Source: Oligoflexia bacterium (GTDB lineage: Bacteria; Bdellovibrionota; Bacteriovoracia; Bacteriovoracales; Bacteriovoracaceae). From it: a stretch of 64,000 nucleotides of DNA. Location of the stretch: NCBI GenBank assembly GCA_015231955.1, contig JADGAN010000002.1:62001-126000 (forward strand). The letters are read 5' to 3'. The translations under genes were made by a program, and so were the position numbers. Position 1 is the stretch's first letter; each line of letters begins with the position of its first letter. The notes beneath the pieces are model-generated. The model saw nothing but the letters and a program-made list of their open reading frames with translations. It ran no database searches and was not told the origin of the DNA. Below are positions 51,219 through 60,523 of the stretch, piece by piece.

Positions 51219-51617
51219 CTAAAATTTGCTTAAACTCTTAATTTTTCCCCATGCTTTTGAAAATAAAGAATCGCCATCTATTTTGGATTTCTCAATCTCT
51301 TTAAAAAGCATCCTCAATAAATCACTGACTTCCCTTGTGATCTCTTCAAGCCCAACACTGCTAATTTTTTTTGCTATAATAGAACTATCAACTAATTCTA
51401 ATGATCGTTTGTAGCTTGCATGTTTTTGTTTGCACGCAGGGCAGACCTCCACATGTTTTTTCATATATTCAAAAATTTTTCCATGCAAATGACCATCTAA
51501 GTAGGGCAAGATTTTTTTTGAAAAGAAACAAAATGTTAACTGGGTTTCTCCATCGTTATTATCAAGAATCCTTCCTGTTTTCCTTGAATCTATCATCAAT
51601 TTATTTTCCATATACAA
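51219..51617 (-). CDS. Zinc-binding anti-sigma factor-like protein
   Basis: 132 residues from TTG 51617, with GAGGGAG about ten bases upstream; ATG 51611 is the alternative. The segment ILPYLDGHLHGKIFEYMKKHVEVCPAC carries the His-x3-Cys-x2-Cys pattern of zinc-binding anti-sigma (ZAS) domains. No transmembrane helix follows, so it would be a soluble anti-sigma. The rest is helical (KKISSVGLEEITREVSDLL). It lies 90 bases downstream of the divergent sigma-factor gene, the normal arrangement for a cognate pair. Confidence 0.7.
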   Translation of the reverse strand: MYMENKLMIDSRKTGRILDNNDGETQLTFCFFSKKILPYLDGHLHGKIFEYMKKHVEVCPACKQKHASYKRSLELVDSSIIAKKISSVGLEEITREVSDLLRMLFKEIEKSKIDGDSLFSKAWGKIKSLSKF

Positions 51618-51707
51618 CGAGAGCTTACTCCCTCATAGAATAAACCCTAATACACTCCTTTCCTCTTAAATCAAAGAGGGATCTTTGGTTTATAAAAAAA
51701 TGTTTTA

Positions 51708-52223
51708 TCAAACTAATTGCTCCGAAGCCAGCTTTGGATTTTCCTGTTCCATGAACTTAAGTAACTTATTTCTGGCCAAATTCAGTTTTAAACAAAATGA
51801 TTCCTCATCTAAGTCTAAAATGGTGGCCAAATTATCTATTGGCAAGATTCTCTCTTTATGTAAGTGCAAAATAGCTCTTTCTTCAGTGGTTAATCTTAGC
51901 ACTCTGGTTTTACCACTAAGATCCTCTCCCAATGTCTTTTTAATACCATCTTCTAATTGATAAAACCGCTTGCTTGCAACTTTATAAACATATTTATAGA
52001 GCCTTACCCGCAGCTTTTGCATTCGTTCTTTGCGACTATAATCATCGTTATTTTTCATAAGCAGGATGTTGTTAATAAGAGATTTTTCTTGAACTGTAGC
52101 GACCATACAAGCATCAATTACAACTTGTTCTGCTTGTAGATCGTCGGGAATTATCGCAAAGGCAAAACTATATAATTCTGGAACAAAGCTTATAAAATAT
52201 TTTTCAAACTCTTTTCTATTCAC
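51708..52223 (-). CDS. Divergent ECF sigma factor-like protein
   Basis: 171 residues, the size of an ECF sigma factor. The N-terminal part (about 8-50: PELYSFAFAIIPDDLQAEQVV) fits a weak region 2 and the C-terminal 50 residues fit region 4: LTTEERAILHLHKERILPID, then LATILDLDEESFCLKLNLARNKLLKFM with the helix-turn-helix. The usual region-2.4 promoter-recognition residues are hard to align, so specificity cannot be guessed. It is followed by a ZAS-type anti-sigma gene and preceded by a metallopeptidase lipoprotein gene, all leftward. Confidence 0.65.
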   Translation of the reverse strand: MNRKEFEKYFISFVPELYSFAFAIIPDDLQAEQVVIDACMVATVQEKSLINNILLMKNNDDYSRKERMQKLRVRLYKYVYKVASKRFYQLEDGIKKTLGEDLSGKTRVLRLTTEERAILHLHKERILPIDNLATILDLDEESFCLKLNLARNKLLKFMEQENPKLASEQLV

Positions 52224-52270
52224 ATTTTACACTTTATCAGCAAACCACATCGGTTTCAAGTGGGAAGATC

Positions 52271-53392
52271 TCATCTATCATGAATTGCACTGAAGAAAAA
52301 ACCAGCAAACCCTTGCTCTCTTTTATCACTAGGCAATTTTTTATACATTCCATATTGAGTTTCAATATATGACAAAAACTCTTTGATTGGAAGATGCAAC
52401 TTTTCTCGTATTTTTCCAAAATCGTCAACACTCTCTTCATAAGTAAGAAAGAGAGTCATCGAGGCATTATTCCAAGTTCTCTCCAGAAAGGAACACTTTC
52501 CATTGCGTTCTAACTTTAAAATTTTACACTCCTTTGCAAGTGTTGGAAAAAAACGCTCCTGTAAAAACTGATTTAACATTTGCTGACCACTCACTTTATC
52601 AGCAGGTTTCTCTTTTTGATAGCGCAGCGATAATTCCTTAATCAAAGCAACTGCTAGGTTATTTAATTTTTGCCGATTAGAACGAAAGCTTTTAATCTCT
52701 TTTTTCTTTTCTTCTGTATAGTGAAAATACTCAAAGGCCATCTCTTCTCCCATATAGTTGGCCAAGTTTTCACTAAATCCGACCTCTCCTTTAATAAAAA
52801 AGATGGTATGAAAAAGTTCATGAAAAACCAATTCTGCTAAACTTTCATTACTAAAATTAAAAAACGAAGAGAGAATCGTATCTTCAAAATACCCGAGTGT
52901 GGAGTAAGCATAAATAGGACGCTTCAAAGTCACATAACCCTCTTGTTCTAAGCTTTGAACATACTCTTCCGCAGCCTTATGGTTAAAAAAGCCTAAATAA
53001 GGAAAACACCCAACAAACCAAAAGCAGTGCTCTTTAGCTTTAATTTCATTAAAACGAGAGGCCACCACCATGTGGCTGACTTCTGAGTGCTCTAAAATTG
53101 TAGTTTTAGAGTAAATCCCTGAAGCTCTTTTTTGAAAATAGTCATAAAAATATTTTTTATATTGAATAATCTCTTGGATCTTCCTTTTATCCTCTTTTGA
53201 AATGCGCGGATCTTGCAAGGCCTTTTCATTGGTAACAGCACTGTTTTGAATTTTTAATTGACCACTTCCTTGATCTACAATGTAGCGAAAAGAAGCACAG
53301 GAGAAGAGAAACAAGAAAAACAGGAGAAAAAGAATAAGCAGCAAAAAAAGCAAACTAACTCTATGGTAATACCCACGAAATCCCTGCTTCAT
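52271..53392 (-). CDS. Aminopeptidase-like lipoprotein (HExxH, PF10023 type)
   Basis: 373 residues from ATG 53392, overlapping the upstream gene by 32 bases; a ribosome site is not obvious, so the start is tentative. A hydrophobic signal ends in the lipobox LFSCAS. The protein follows the predicted-aminopeptidase family: a WFVGCFPYLGFF block, AYSTLGYFEDTILSSFF, the zinc motif FHELFHTIFF (HELFH) and the downstream ENLANYMGEEMAFEYF helix. It would act as an envelope-anchored metalloprotease. The neighbouring sigma/anti-sigma genes suggest a stress or envelope-signalling role, perhaps as target or regulator. Confidence 0.85.
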   Translation of the reverse strand: MKQGFRGYYHRVSLLFLLLILFLLFFLFLFSCASFRYIVDQGSGQLKIQNSAVTNEKALQDPRISKEDKRKIQEIIQYKKYFYDYFQKRASGIYSKTTILEHSEVSHMVVASRFNEIKAKEHCFWFVGCFPYLGFFNHKAAEEYVQSLEQEGYVTLKRPIYAYSTLGYFEDTILSSFFNFSNESLAELVFHELFHTIFFIKGEVGFSENLANYMGEEMAFEYFHYTEEKKKEIKSFRSNRQKLNNLAVALIKELSLRYQKEKPADKVSGQQMLNQFLQERFFPTLAKECKILKLERNGKCSFLERTWNNASMTLFLTYEESVDDFGKIREKLHLPIKEFLSYIETQYGMYKKLPSDKREQGFAGFFFSAIHDR

Positions 53393-53990
53393 ATTCAAGA
53401 TTATTTTTAATATCGTTGTAATCATTGGCACTAAAAACCGTTTTTACAGATCCAGTTATTGCGATTAACTTAGTTATATTGATCTTTAACATAAAGGTGC
53501 CAAACATGGCATTGCTTTGTTCTCGAGGATTATTCACTTTATAAAGAATCCTCTCCCCTACTGCCTCAAAAGTATAGTCAGTTATACTGCTTTTGATTTG
53601 CCGGGCATACCCAGCGCTCACAACTGGAGTGATCATGGCCTTTCTACTCGCAAGCATCTGCCGCAGACCCGCCCCATAAGTTTTAGTCTTCACACGATTT
53701 TGAATGCTCACTATATAAAGGCCTGGCTCAATTAAGACTCGCTCATTTTGAGTTAAGATCTCATCATTATGACTATAGTTAAACTCAATCCCTGTGGTGC
53801 TAAAAAAATAGATGGCCATGCTTCCAGAGTAAGTTCTCGAGGTAAGACTACTCTCTTTGTTGGATCCATAGACGTGTTTACTGTACTTAAACCCTCCATT
53901 AAGCTCGGCCATAGAGAACGCATTGCCAATGCAAAGAAGCGTAAGCAAGAGGGGCAATAGAACAATCAGATGCTTTCTAAAAGTAACCAT
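53361..53990 (-). CDS. Outer-membrane beta-barrel-like protein
   Basis: 209 residues. A signal peptide ends near GNAFSM. The mature chain alternates hydrophobic and polar residues in strands such as GSMAIYFFSTTGIEFNYSH and ITPVVSAGYARQI, and ends in EAGISWVLP, where a near-terminal aromatic residue fits a barrel. About eight strands are expected. Its 3' end overlaps the metallopeptidase gene by 32 bases. Function unknown; it may be the first gene of the operon leading to the sigma/anti-sigma pair. Confidence 0.72.
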   Translation of the reverse strand: MVTFRKHLIVLLPLLLTLLCIGNAFSMAELNGGFKYSKHVYGSNKESSLTSRTYSGSMAIYFFSTTGIEFNYSHNDEILTQNERVLIEPGLYIVSIQNRVKTKTYGAGLRQMLASRKAMITPVVSAGYARQIKSSITDYTFEAVGERILYKVNNPREQSNAMFGTFMLKINITKLIAITGSVKTVFSANDYNDIKNNLEYEAGISWVLP

Positions 53991-54059
53991 ACCACTATTG
54001 TAAAAAAAACATAGAGGAGACGGTAGCAGGCAAAATAGTTAGTTATTAATGAGAAGCTA

Positions 54060-55469
54060 TTAAGGCGAAACAACTTTTCCTTGAGAGGAGATGGCGGTGG
54101 AAGAGATGATCTCTACATCTACCCACTTCCAAAGATAATCAGAGTCTCTTCCCAGATCTTTGAAGTGAACAATGCGCATGCAATTGGTTCTTCCACGCCA
54201 CTTGTGCTCTCCCCGCTTTTCGTCGGCCCCATCAACTAGAATCGTATAGATTTTTCCCACCATCTGCTTCCGAAGCTTTTCTTGCACTGAAAGTTGCTTT
54301 AATTGCAACTCTCGCAAACGCTTATAACGAATCTCGTCGGTTAATACATCTTCCATTTTAGCAGCGGCCGTACCCTCACGAGGAGAAAAAGCGTAAGAGT
54401 AGATAAAGTCGTATTGGGCCAAATCCAATAAATCCATAGAGGCCTGATGCTCCTCCTCTGTCTCATTGGGAAAGCCACAAATCATATCGGAAGAGAGCAC
54501 AATCTGGGGTTGCAGCTTTCTCAACTTTTGCAAAAGCCCTAAGTAGTGCTCAATCGTATAACCACGATTCATACGCTTCAAAACGCTATTTGATCCCGAT
54601 TGCACCGGCAAATGCAAGTGATGGGATAATTTCTTAGATTCTCCATGCCACTCAATCAGCTCATCACTCATATCGCGAGGATGCACGGAAGTGTAGCGTA
54701 AAATCTTCAGTCCATTAATCTCCTCCAGCTCATAAAGGAGCTCTACAAAGCGATCGTAGGAGTTTACATTTTGGCCAAGGAGTGTCACCTCCTGCACGCC
54801 ATCCACCTCTATAAGCCTCCTCACATCACTCACAATCTCACTTAAAGGACGCGACTTTTCACGCCCTCGCGTATAAGGAACAATACAATAGGAGCAAAAA
54901 TTATTACACCCCTTCATAATCGCAACAAAAGCACGCGGCCCCTTATGAACAATCTTCGTCTCCGCAAAGGAAAACTCCTTCTCCTCTGAAAGTTCATTAG
55001 GCCACAAAAAGCGCTCACCTCCAGAGGCCCCGGCCCCGGCCGACGCCGACGCCGACGCTGACGCTTTTGCCGCAAATACCTTACTCACTAACTCCGGAAT
55101 ATGTTCAAGGTGATCAGGAGCAAAGACAAAATCGAGGTAACGATACTTTGCAAGCAGCTTATCCCCCTCTGCCTCTCCAACACAACCACCGACCCCAACC
55201 ACTAGCTCGTTATTCTTTTCTTTCAGCTTTTTAATCTCTCCGAGGTGAGAATAAAAGCGAGCATTGGCATGATCCCTAATAGCACAAGTGTTAAAAAGGA
55301 TTAGATCGGCATCAAACTCCGACTTGCACTCTTCAAAGTTGATATCTGAAAGCAGCGACAAGATCCTCTCCGAGTCGTGCATATTCATTTGGCAACCATA
55401 GGTGCGAAGAAAAACTTTGCGTTTGCTTTGTTCAGCATTTCCACCATTCTCAATATTCAGGGTAGTCAT
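54060..55469 (-). CDS. miaB: tRNA-2-methylthio-N6-dimethylallyladenosine synthase
   Basis: 469 residues. The N-terminal UPF0004 domain carries cluster cysteines Cys26 (YGCQMN), Cys62 (NTCAIR) and Cys96 (GGCVG). The radical-SAM motif is GCNNFCSYCIVPYTRG (Cys188, Cys192, Cys195), and LGQNVNSY, SGSNSVLKRMNRGY and a C-terminal TRAM-like part (GKIYTILVDGADE) follow. The enzyme adds a methylthio group to i6A37 in tRNAs. Unusually, residues about 133-151 are a low-complexity Ala/Ser/Gly insert encoded by GC-rich hexamer repeats between the two domains. Confidence 0.96.
   Translation of the reverse strand: MTTLNIENGGNAEQSKRKVFLRTYGCQMNMHDSERILSLLSDINFEECKSEFDADLILFNTCAIRDHANARFYSHLGEIKKLKEKNNELVVGVGGCVGEAEGDKLLAKYRYLDFVFAPDHLEHIPELVSKVFAAKASASASASAGAGASGGERFLWPNELSEEKEFSFAETKIVHKGPRAFVAIMKGCNNFCSYCIVPYTRGREKSRPLSEIVSDVRRLIEVDGVQEVTLLGQNVNSYDRFVELLYELEEINGLKILRYTSVHPRDMSDELIEWHGESKKLSHHLHLPVQSGSNSVLKRMNRGYTIEHYLGLLQKLRKLQPQIVLSSDMICGFPNETEEEHQASMDLLDLAQYDFIYSYAFSPREGTAAAKMEDVLTDEIRYKRLRELQLKQLSVQEKLRKQMVGKIYTILVDGADEKRGEHKWRGRTNCMRIVHFKDLGRDSDYLWKWVDVEIISSTAISSQGKVVSP
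55027..55064. repeat. GC-rich hexamer repeats inside miaB
   Basis: About two copies of GGCCCC followed by about four copies of GCCGAC, giving the Ala/Ser/Gly linker of MiaB. Much more GC-rich than its surroundings; a change by one unit keeps the frame. Confidence 0.85.
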
Positions 55470-55520
55470 CGATTTTTATCCAGGGTCAAGAGTGGCCATA
55501 AAAAAAAGTTACCCTGCTAT

Positions 55521-55802
55521 TTAGCAAACTCTCTCTGACTTTCGCAAACAATAATTTTTGTAGGCATCACCCAAACTTTCAGGAAAGAGGATTAAAGCAT
55601 CGCTGCCTAAGTAATAAAAGGCCTCAAAAAGCTCTTCTCCTCCCTCCTCCTGCCTACTGCTCGCGGCCCAAATGATCTCTCCATCCCCACTGAGAGTAAC
55701 GTAGGGAGGCCCGTCAATGGCAAGTCCTGGGATCATTTCCGGATGGGCAAGTGGAGAGTTGTTGTACTTTGTGTGTGAGAAAATCTTCAGTATTATCCTC
55801 AT
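55521..55802 (-). CDS. Small hypothetical protein upstream of miaB
   Basis: 93 residues, not recognised. It contains MIPGLAIDGPPYVTLSGDGE, EELFEAFYYLGSDALILFP and ends YKNYCLRKSERVC. The internal ATG at 55736 (MIPGLA) is a possible alternative start. The weak GGATGGG before the ATG at 55802 and the location about 50 bases upstream of miaB on the same strand support it moderately. Confidence 0.5.
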   Translation of the reverse strand: MRIILKIFSHTKYNNSPLAHPEMIPGLAIDGPPYVTLSGDGEIIWAASSRQEEGGEELFEAFYYLGSDALILFPESLGDAYKNYCLRKSERVC

Positions 55803-55942
55803 ATTTTATTCCCATCCTCTTGTCCCATGGCCAGTTGGCACCCCATACTGCAGCAAATTAATCGGATTTTTTTTCGATTTTCTTGACTCCAAAGATAGTT
55901 TTTTGCTTTAATTAAAAGGAAAATTTCACAAGGGGCCAATCT

Positions 55943-57292
55943 ATGCCACAACGTAAAGATAAAGCTATTTTGTTTCTGTTGTTCACGATGATCTGCACGA
56001 GCGCTCTCCCTTCACTCCTTTTTGCAAAAGATTACTCTTTGCGAGAACTTGTCAGCGAAGCCAAACAACGCTCCCCTCTCTTAAAAATGGTTGATGGAGA
56101 TCTCGGGGTTCTTCGGAGTGCACAACAACTCACCTCAAGTTACCACTTTCCCATCTTCACGATCAAACAGGGGTTTACCTACTCTAACAATCCTGTGAAT
56201 GTCTTTGCCTTTAAACTAGGACAAGAGGATTTTAAGATGAACGATTTTGCGATTGATAAACTCAACAATCCTGATCGTCGAAAAAATCATCAAACTAGCT
56301 TATCCCTGATGCTTCCTGTGGATATTGCCGGTAAACTTAGCGCAGAAGATCGGGTACTCGAAAAGCAGTCTGATGCAAAAACCTCCGAGCGCACTTGGGT
56401 ACTAAAAGAGATCATTCGCGGTATTTATGGGGCCTACTACGCTTTTCACTATATGGAGAATTTACAACAATTTTTAGAGGAGGAGCGTGCTTACTTAAGT
56501 AAAATCATCCACGCTTACGATGGAAAGTATGAGGAAAATAAAAATCGTTACCTCATCTTTAATCAAGGGCGAATTATTCTGGAACAGTTAAATGAGGCAT
56601 TGGCAAGCATCGCTTTGGAAAAGAAAAGGCTCCTCTCTGGTCTGCAATACTTCATTGGGAATAGCGATAGCGATATCTCCATTAAACTCAATACGAAAAT
56701 GGATGAGGAGATCTATAGTAACTTAGATTGGAAAAATTATGACCCATCCTCGTCCTCACACTCTTATCGTGAAGATTTAAAAACTATGCGTCTAATGGTG
56801 GATTCTCTCTCTCTGGATGTGCTCAAAGAAAAAAAACGCTGGTGGCCAACCCTTGCTCTCTTTGCCGAACATAACATTAACAGCGAAAAGTTTGATAAGT
56901 ATGGAAAGGATTCGAGTGCTGGTGCTTTCCTTAGTTGGAGCTTTGGTCTACACCTACCCTCTGTGGTTGCACTGGCCGAGAGCAAGGTGATGGCAGCAAA
57001 TGCAAAGTACCAAGAGCAAGAGGCACGAGTAAATAATGAGCAGCGTGAAGCTTTTGAGGAGTTAAAGCAACTCCAAAACACCATTGAAAAAGGGGAACGC
57101 CGCCACCAGCTTTTTAAGGAGAATAAAAAAATTCTTACCTACCAATACCAGCGCGGCTCTGTGGAACTCTACAATATGCTCGATAATTTTGCTCACTATA
57201 TTGAGAATTACTTAGGCCTCATCAAAAGCAAGAGTGATTTTAAAGTTAAATTTATTCGCTTTATCGACAACTTCAATGAGGTGACCCTATGA
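55943..57292 (+). CDS. TolC-family outer-membrane efflux protein
   Basis: 449 residues. A signal peptide ends near LLFAK. The rest is a TolC-like alternation of beta segments and long helices: YSLRELVSEAKQRSPLLKMVDGD at the N-terminus (first helix), GFTYSNNPVNVFAFKLGQED and a second repeat starting near AKYQEQEARVNNEQREA. It would form the outer-membrane duct of a tripartite pump. AAGGGG precedes the ATG. Its last four bases overlap the RND gene (ATGA), so the two are translated together. Confidence 0.88.
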   Translation: MPQRKDKAILFLLFTMICTSALPSLLFAKDYSLRELVSEAKQRSPLLKMVDGDLGVLRSAQQLTSSYHFPIFTIKQGFTYSNNPVNVFAFKLGQEDFKMNDFAIDKLNNPDRRKNHQTSLSLMLPVDIAGKLSAEDRVLEKQSDAKTSERTWVLKEIIRGIYGAYYAFHYMENLQQFLEEERAYLSKIIHAYDGKYEENKNRYLIFNQGRIILEQLNEALASIALEKKRLLSGLQYFIGNSDSDISIKLNTKMDEEIYSNLDWKNYDPSSSSHSYREDLKTMRLMVDSLSLDVLKEKKRWWPTLALFAEHNINSEKFDKYGKDSSAGAFLSWSFGLHLPSVVALAESKVMAANAKYQEQEARVNNEQREAFEELKQLQNTIEKGERRHQLFKENKKILTYQYQRGSVELYNMLDNFAHYIENYLGLIKSKSDFKVKFIRFIDNFNEVTL

Positions 57293-60200
57293 CTCCAGTC
57301 GGAATGGCCGGACAAATTGCTAGACAATTTTTAAACTCCAAATTAACCCTGCTCTTGGTGATCACCTCCTTAATGCTGGGAGTGTTTGCTGTTTATATGA
57401 CCCCCAAGGAGGAGGAGCCGCAAATCAAAGTACCCATGGTGGATATCCTGATTCCAGTTCCAGGATACTCTCCTAAAGAGGTAGAAAAGCGTGTGGCCTC
57501 CATTGTTGAACGAGAGATGAGTGCTCTCACTGCGATTAAGCACATCTACTCCACCTCGCTGGAGAGTGCTGCTCTCATCACTGTGCGCTTTGAGGTGGGC
57601 GAGGATTTGGAAACCAGTTTAGTCAAAATTCACCACAAGATGACCGCACTCAAGGATATGCTTCCGGCGGAGGCGATGAATGCCAAAATCACTTCCTATA
57701 CCATTGACGATGTTCCCTTTTACGCTGTTACCTTCTCTTCTCACAAACTCTCCTCCGCGATGATTCGGGAAAAAATTGTTCCCCTAGCAAAATCGCTACA
57801 GGCCATTAATGGCATAGGCAACCTCGATATCATTGGTGGTGAACGAAAAGTTGTTGCGATTACTCCACAACTAAAGGAACTCTCACGACTAGGCATTACG
57901 CTTATTGAACTAAAGCAAGCAGTAGAACGAGCAAGCTCTGAGTACATGGTTGCTACCATTAAAGAGCGCTCTCCAGAACCTGTTTTGTTTGTTGGTTCTT
58001 TTGTTAAAAATATTGCTGATATTAAACAGATCCCCATTGGAAGGCGCTCTGGAAAAGCACTCACTCTTGGTGACGTCGCAAAAGTTACCCTCGATTATGA
58101 TCATATCAATCACCACGTCTCTTCTGGAAAAGAGGGCGCGGCCGCTGTCACCATCACCTACACGAAGAAGAGGGGAGAAAATGCCACGATCCTTGCTTCG
58201 GCCCTTCACGATAAACTGCAAGAACTTGCTCCTCTCTACTTAGGCAAAGATCAAGAGATTGCCTGGGAGATCACACGCGATTACGGTGCCACCGCTAAAG
58301 AAAAATCGAATGAACTACTTGAGCACTTGGTAATTGCCACCATCTCCGTGATGGCCTTAATCGCAATTACCATGGGCATCCGTGTCTCCTTGGTGGTGGG
58401 GATTGCTGTTCCCGTCACTCTAGCACTCACCCTTTTGATTTATTACCTTCTCGGCTACACTTTAAATCGCGTGACCCTCTTTGCGCTCATCTTTTCGATC
58501 GGTATTTTAGTGGATGATGCCATCGTTGTGGTTGAAAATATCTACCGTCACCTCTCTCTTGGAATCCATAAAGCACGAGATATCGCAATCACTATTGCCA
58601 CCGATGAGGTGGGAAATCCCACCATTCTTGCCACGCTTACTGTGATTGTGGCGATCATGCCGATGGCCTTTGTGGGTGGTTTGATGGGCCCCTACATGCG
58701 GCCCATCCCCATTGGCGCTTCACTGGCAATGATTTTTTCTCTCCTCATTGCGTTTATGGTTACACCTTGGGCCTCTAAAAAAATTATCAGTGATAAACCA
58801 CATGCACATGAACATGAACACAAAGAACACAGCGAGGGAAAAATCGCCACACTCTTTCGTGCTGCCATGGCATGGATTATTGAGAAGAAGTCACACACTA
58901 TCATTATTTTTGCCATCGTCTTTGTTCTCCTCTTGGCCTCACTCTCTCTCGTACTCACCAAGCAAGTGATGGTGAAAATGCTTCCCTTTGACAACAAATC
59001 GGAGTTTCAAGTTTTAATCGACCTCCCGGCCGGCGCAACTTTGGAGGACACCAAAAGCGTTGCAAATGAGCTTTCTGAAAAACTCTATACCTATCCCGAT
59101 GTGAAAAGTATTCAAACCTACGTCGGAGTGGCGGCCCCCTTCAACTTTAGTGGAATGGTCAAGCACACCTTCATGCGTGCCCAAAGCTATCGTGCCGATC
59201 TTCAAGTCAACCTCCTGGATAAGCATGAACGAAAAATTCAAGGCCACGACTTGGTTAAAAAAATTCGTGAAGAGACCAAAGATTTTCTTGTTCGTTACCC
59301 CGGACTACTTTTGCAGTATTTAGAGATTCCACCAGGACCCCCAGTACTCTCCACAGTTCTCGCAGAAATATACGCATCAAACGAGGAGCAACAGAGGAGC
59401 GCAGTCCAGGATGTTGTCGCTGTCTATCATAATACCGAAGGTATGGTCGAAACCGATTCCACCCTCGACAAAGGTGCTCCTACACTCCTTTACGATTTCA
59501 ACCGCAGCAAAGGGGTGCTCCATGGCGTACCTCAAAATTTTGCAACCAACACTCTCTTAATGGCATTAGGTGAACTCAACATCTTTACTCTTCATAAAGA
59601 GGGTGAAGAGGAGCCCATCTTCATGCGCATGTCACTTCCTGCGGAAGCAAAGAAGAGTGATGGTGAAATCCTCTCGCTGCTGGTGCCTTCACTTGAAGGA
59701 GACAAAGTACCGCTAAAAAACCTTATTGAGATTAAGAAGAGTGAAACCCGAAATCCCATCTATCATAAAGACCTACGACCAGTAATGTATGTGATGGGAG
59801 AGGTTTCAGGCGATGAAGAGAGTCCCTTCTATGCGATTACCAAGATGAATCCTAAGCTTGAAGACAAGTTTGATCTCCTGTACATTGGGACACCTCCCGC
59901 AAGTAGCGCACGACCGATCTTAAAGTGGGATGGGGAAATGGATATCACACTTGAGGTCTTCCACGATCTCGGCATCGCTTTCATGATCGCCATCATTCTT
60001 ATCATTATTATTGTGATTGGATGGTACAACTCCTTTCTCCTCCCCTTTATCATTGTAGTGCCTATCCCACTCACACTGATTGGAATCATCCCGGGCCATT
60101 TCCTAATGAACTCCTTCTTCACCGCCACCTCGATGATTGGTTTTATTGCAGGAGCAGGTATCACTGTTAGGAACTCCATTATATTGATCGATTTTATCGA

Positions 60201-60462
60201 GGAGAAGCGCCTGCAAGGTTGCGACTGTAAAAGCGCGATTATCGACTCCACGATCATTCGTTTTAGGCCAATTTTACTGACAGCACTTGCCGTTTTAGTT
60301 GCAGGATTTGTCATCCTCTTCGATCCCATCTTTCAAGGACTCGCTATCAGTCTCATGAGTGGCTCCGTAATTTCGGCCCTGCTCTCCATCCCTCTAGTAC
60401 CTGTACTTTACTATTGGTTTTACAAAAGCAGACCTGCGGTTAAGAGTGTAAAACAAGTGTAA
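57289..60462 (+). CDS. RND-superfamily efflux permease
   Basis: 1057 residues with the AcrB layout: TM1 (about 20-37), a periplasmic loop, TM2-TM6, a second periplasmic loop and TM7-TM12. TM4 carries the proton-relay Asp pair in GILVDDAIVVVENIYR. In TM10 the relay region reads GAGITVRNSIILIDF, with Arg where AcrB has Lys940. A His/Glu-rich cytoplasmic loop (HAHEHEHKEHSEG, about residue 504) could bind metal. The substrate cannot be deduced. No membrane-fusion protein is encoded between TolC and this gene, which is unusual for the class. Confidence 0.93.
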   Translation: MTPVGMAGQIARQFLNSKLTLLLVITSLMLGVFAVYMTPKEEEPQIKVPMVDILIPVPGYSPKEVEKRVASIVEREMSALTAIKHIYSTSLESAALITVRFEVGEDLETSLVKIHHKMTALKDMLPAEAMNAKITSYTIDDVPFYAVTFSSHKLSSAMIREKIVPLAKSLQAINGIGNLDIIGGERKVVAITPQLKELSRLGITLIELKQAVERASSEYMVATIKERSPEPVLFVGSFVKNIADIKQIPIGRRSGKALTLGDVAKVTLDYDHINHHVSSGKEGAAAVTITYTKKRGENATILASALHDKLQELAPLYLGKDQEIAWEITRDYGATAKEKSNELLEHLVIATISVMALIAITMGIRVSLVVGIAVPVTLALTLLIYYLLGYTLNRVTLFALIFSIGILVDDAIVVVENIYRHLSLGIHKARDIAITIATDEVGNPTILATLTVIVAIMPMAFVGGLMGPYMRPIPIGASLAMIFSLLIAFMVTPWASKKIISDKPHAHEHEHKEHSEGKIATLFRAAMAWIIEKKSHTIIIFAIVFVLLLASLSLVLTKQVMVKMLPFDNKSEFQVLIDLPAGATLEDTKSVANELSEKLYTYPDVKSIQTYVGVAAPFNFSGMVKHTFMRAQSYRADLQVNLLDKHERKIQGHDLVKKIREETKDFLVRYPGLLLQYLEIPPGPPVLSTVLAEIYASNEEQQRSAVQDVVAVYHNTEGMVETDSTLDKGAPTLLYDFNRSKGVLHGVPQNFATNTLLMALGELNIFTLHKEGEEEPIFMRMSLPAEAKKSDGEILSLLVPSLEGDKVPLKNLIEIKKSETRNPIYHKDLRPVMYVMGEVSGDEESPFYAITKMNPKLEDKFDLLYIGTPPASSARPILKWDGEMDITLEVFHDLGIAFMIAIILIIIIVIGWYNSFLLPFIIVVPIPLTLIGIIPGHFLMNSFFTATSMIGFIAGAGITVRNSIILIDFIEEKRLQGCDCKSAIIDSTIIRFRPILLTALAVLVAGFVILFDPIFQGLAISLMSGSVISALLSIPLVPVLYYWFYKSRPAVKSVKQV

Positions 60463-60523
60463 AACAAGCTTAAACAAGGTTCTCGCATCTTGCACTTGTC
60501 GCAATCTATGGTAACTCTAAGAG

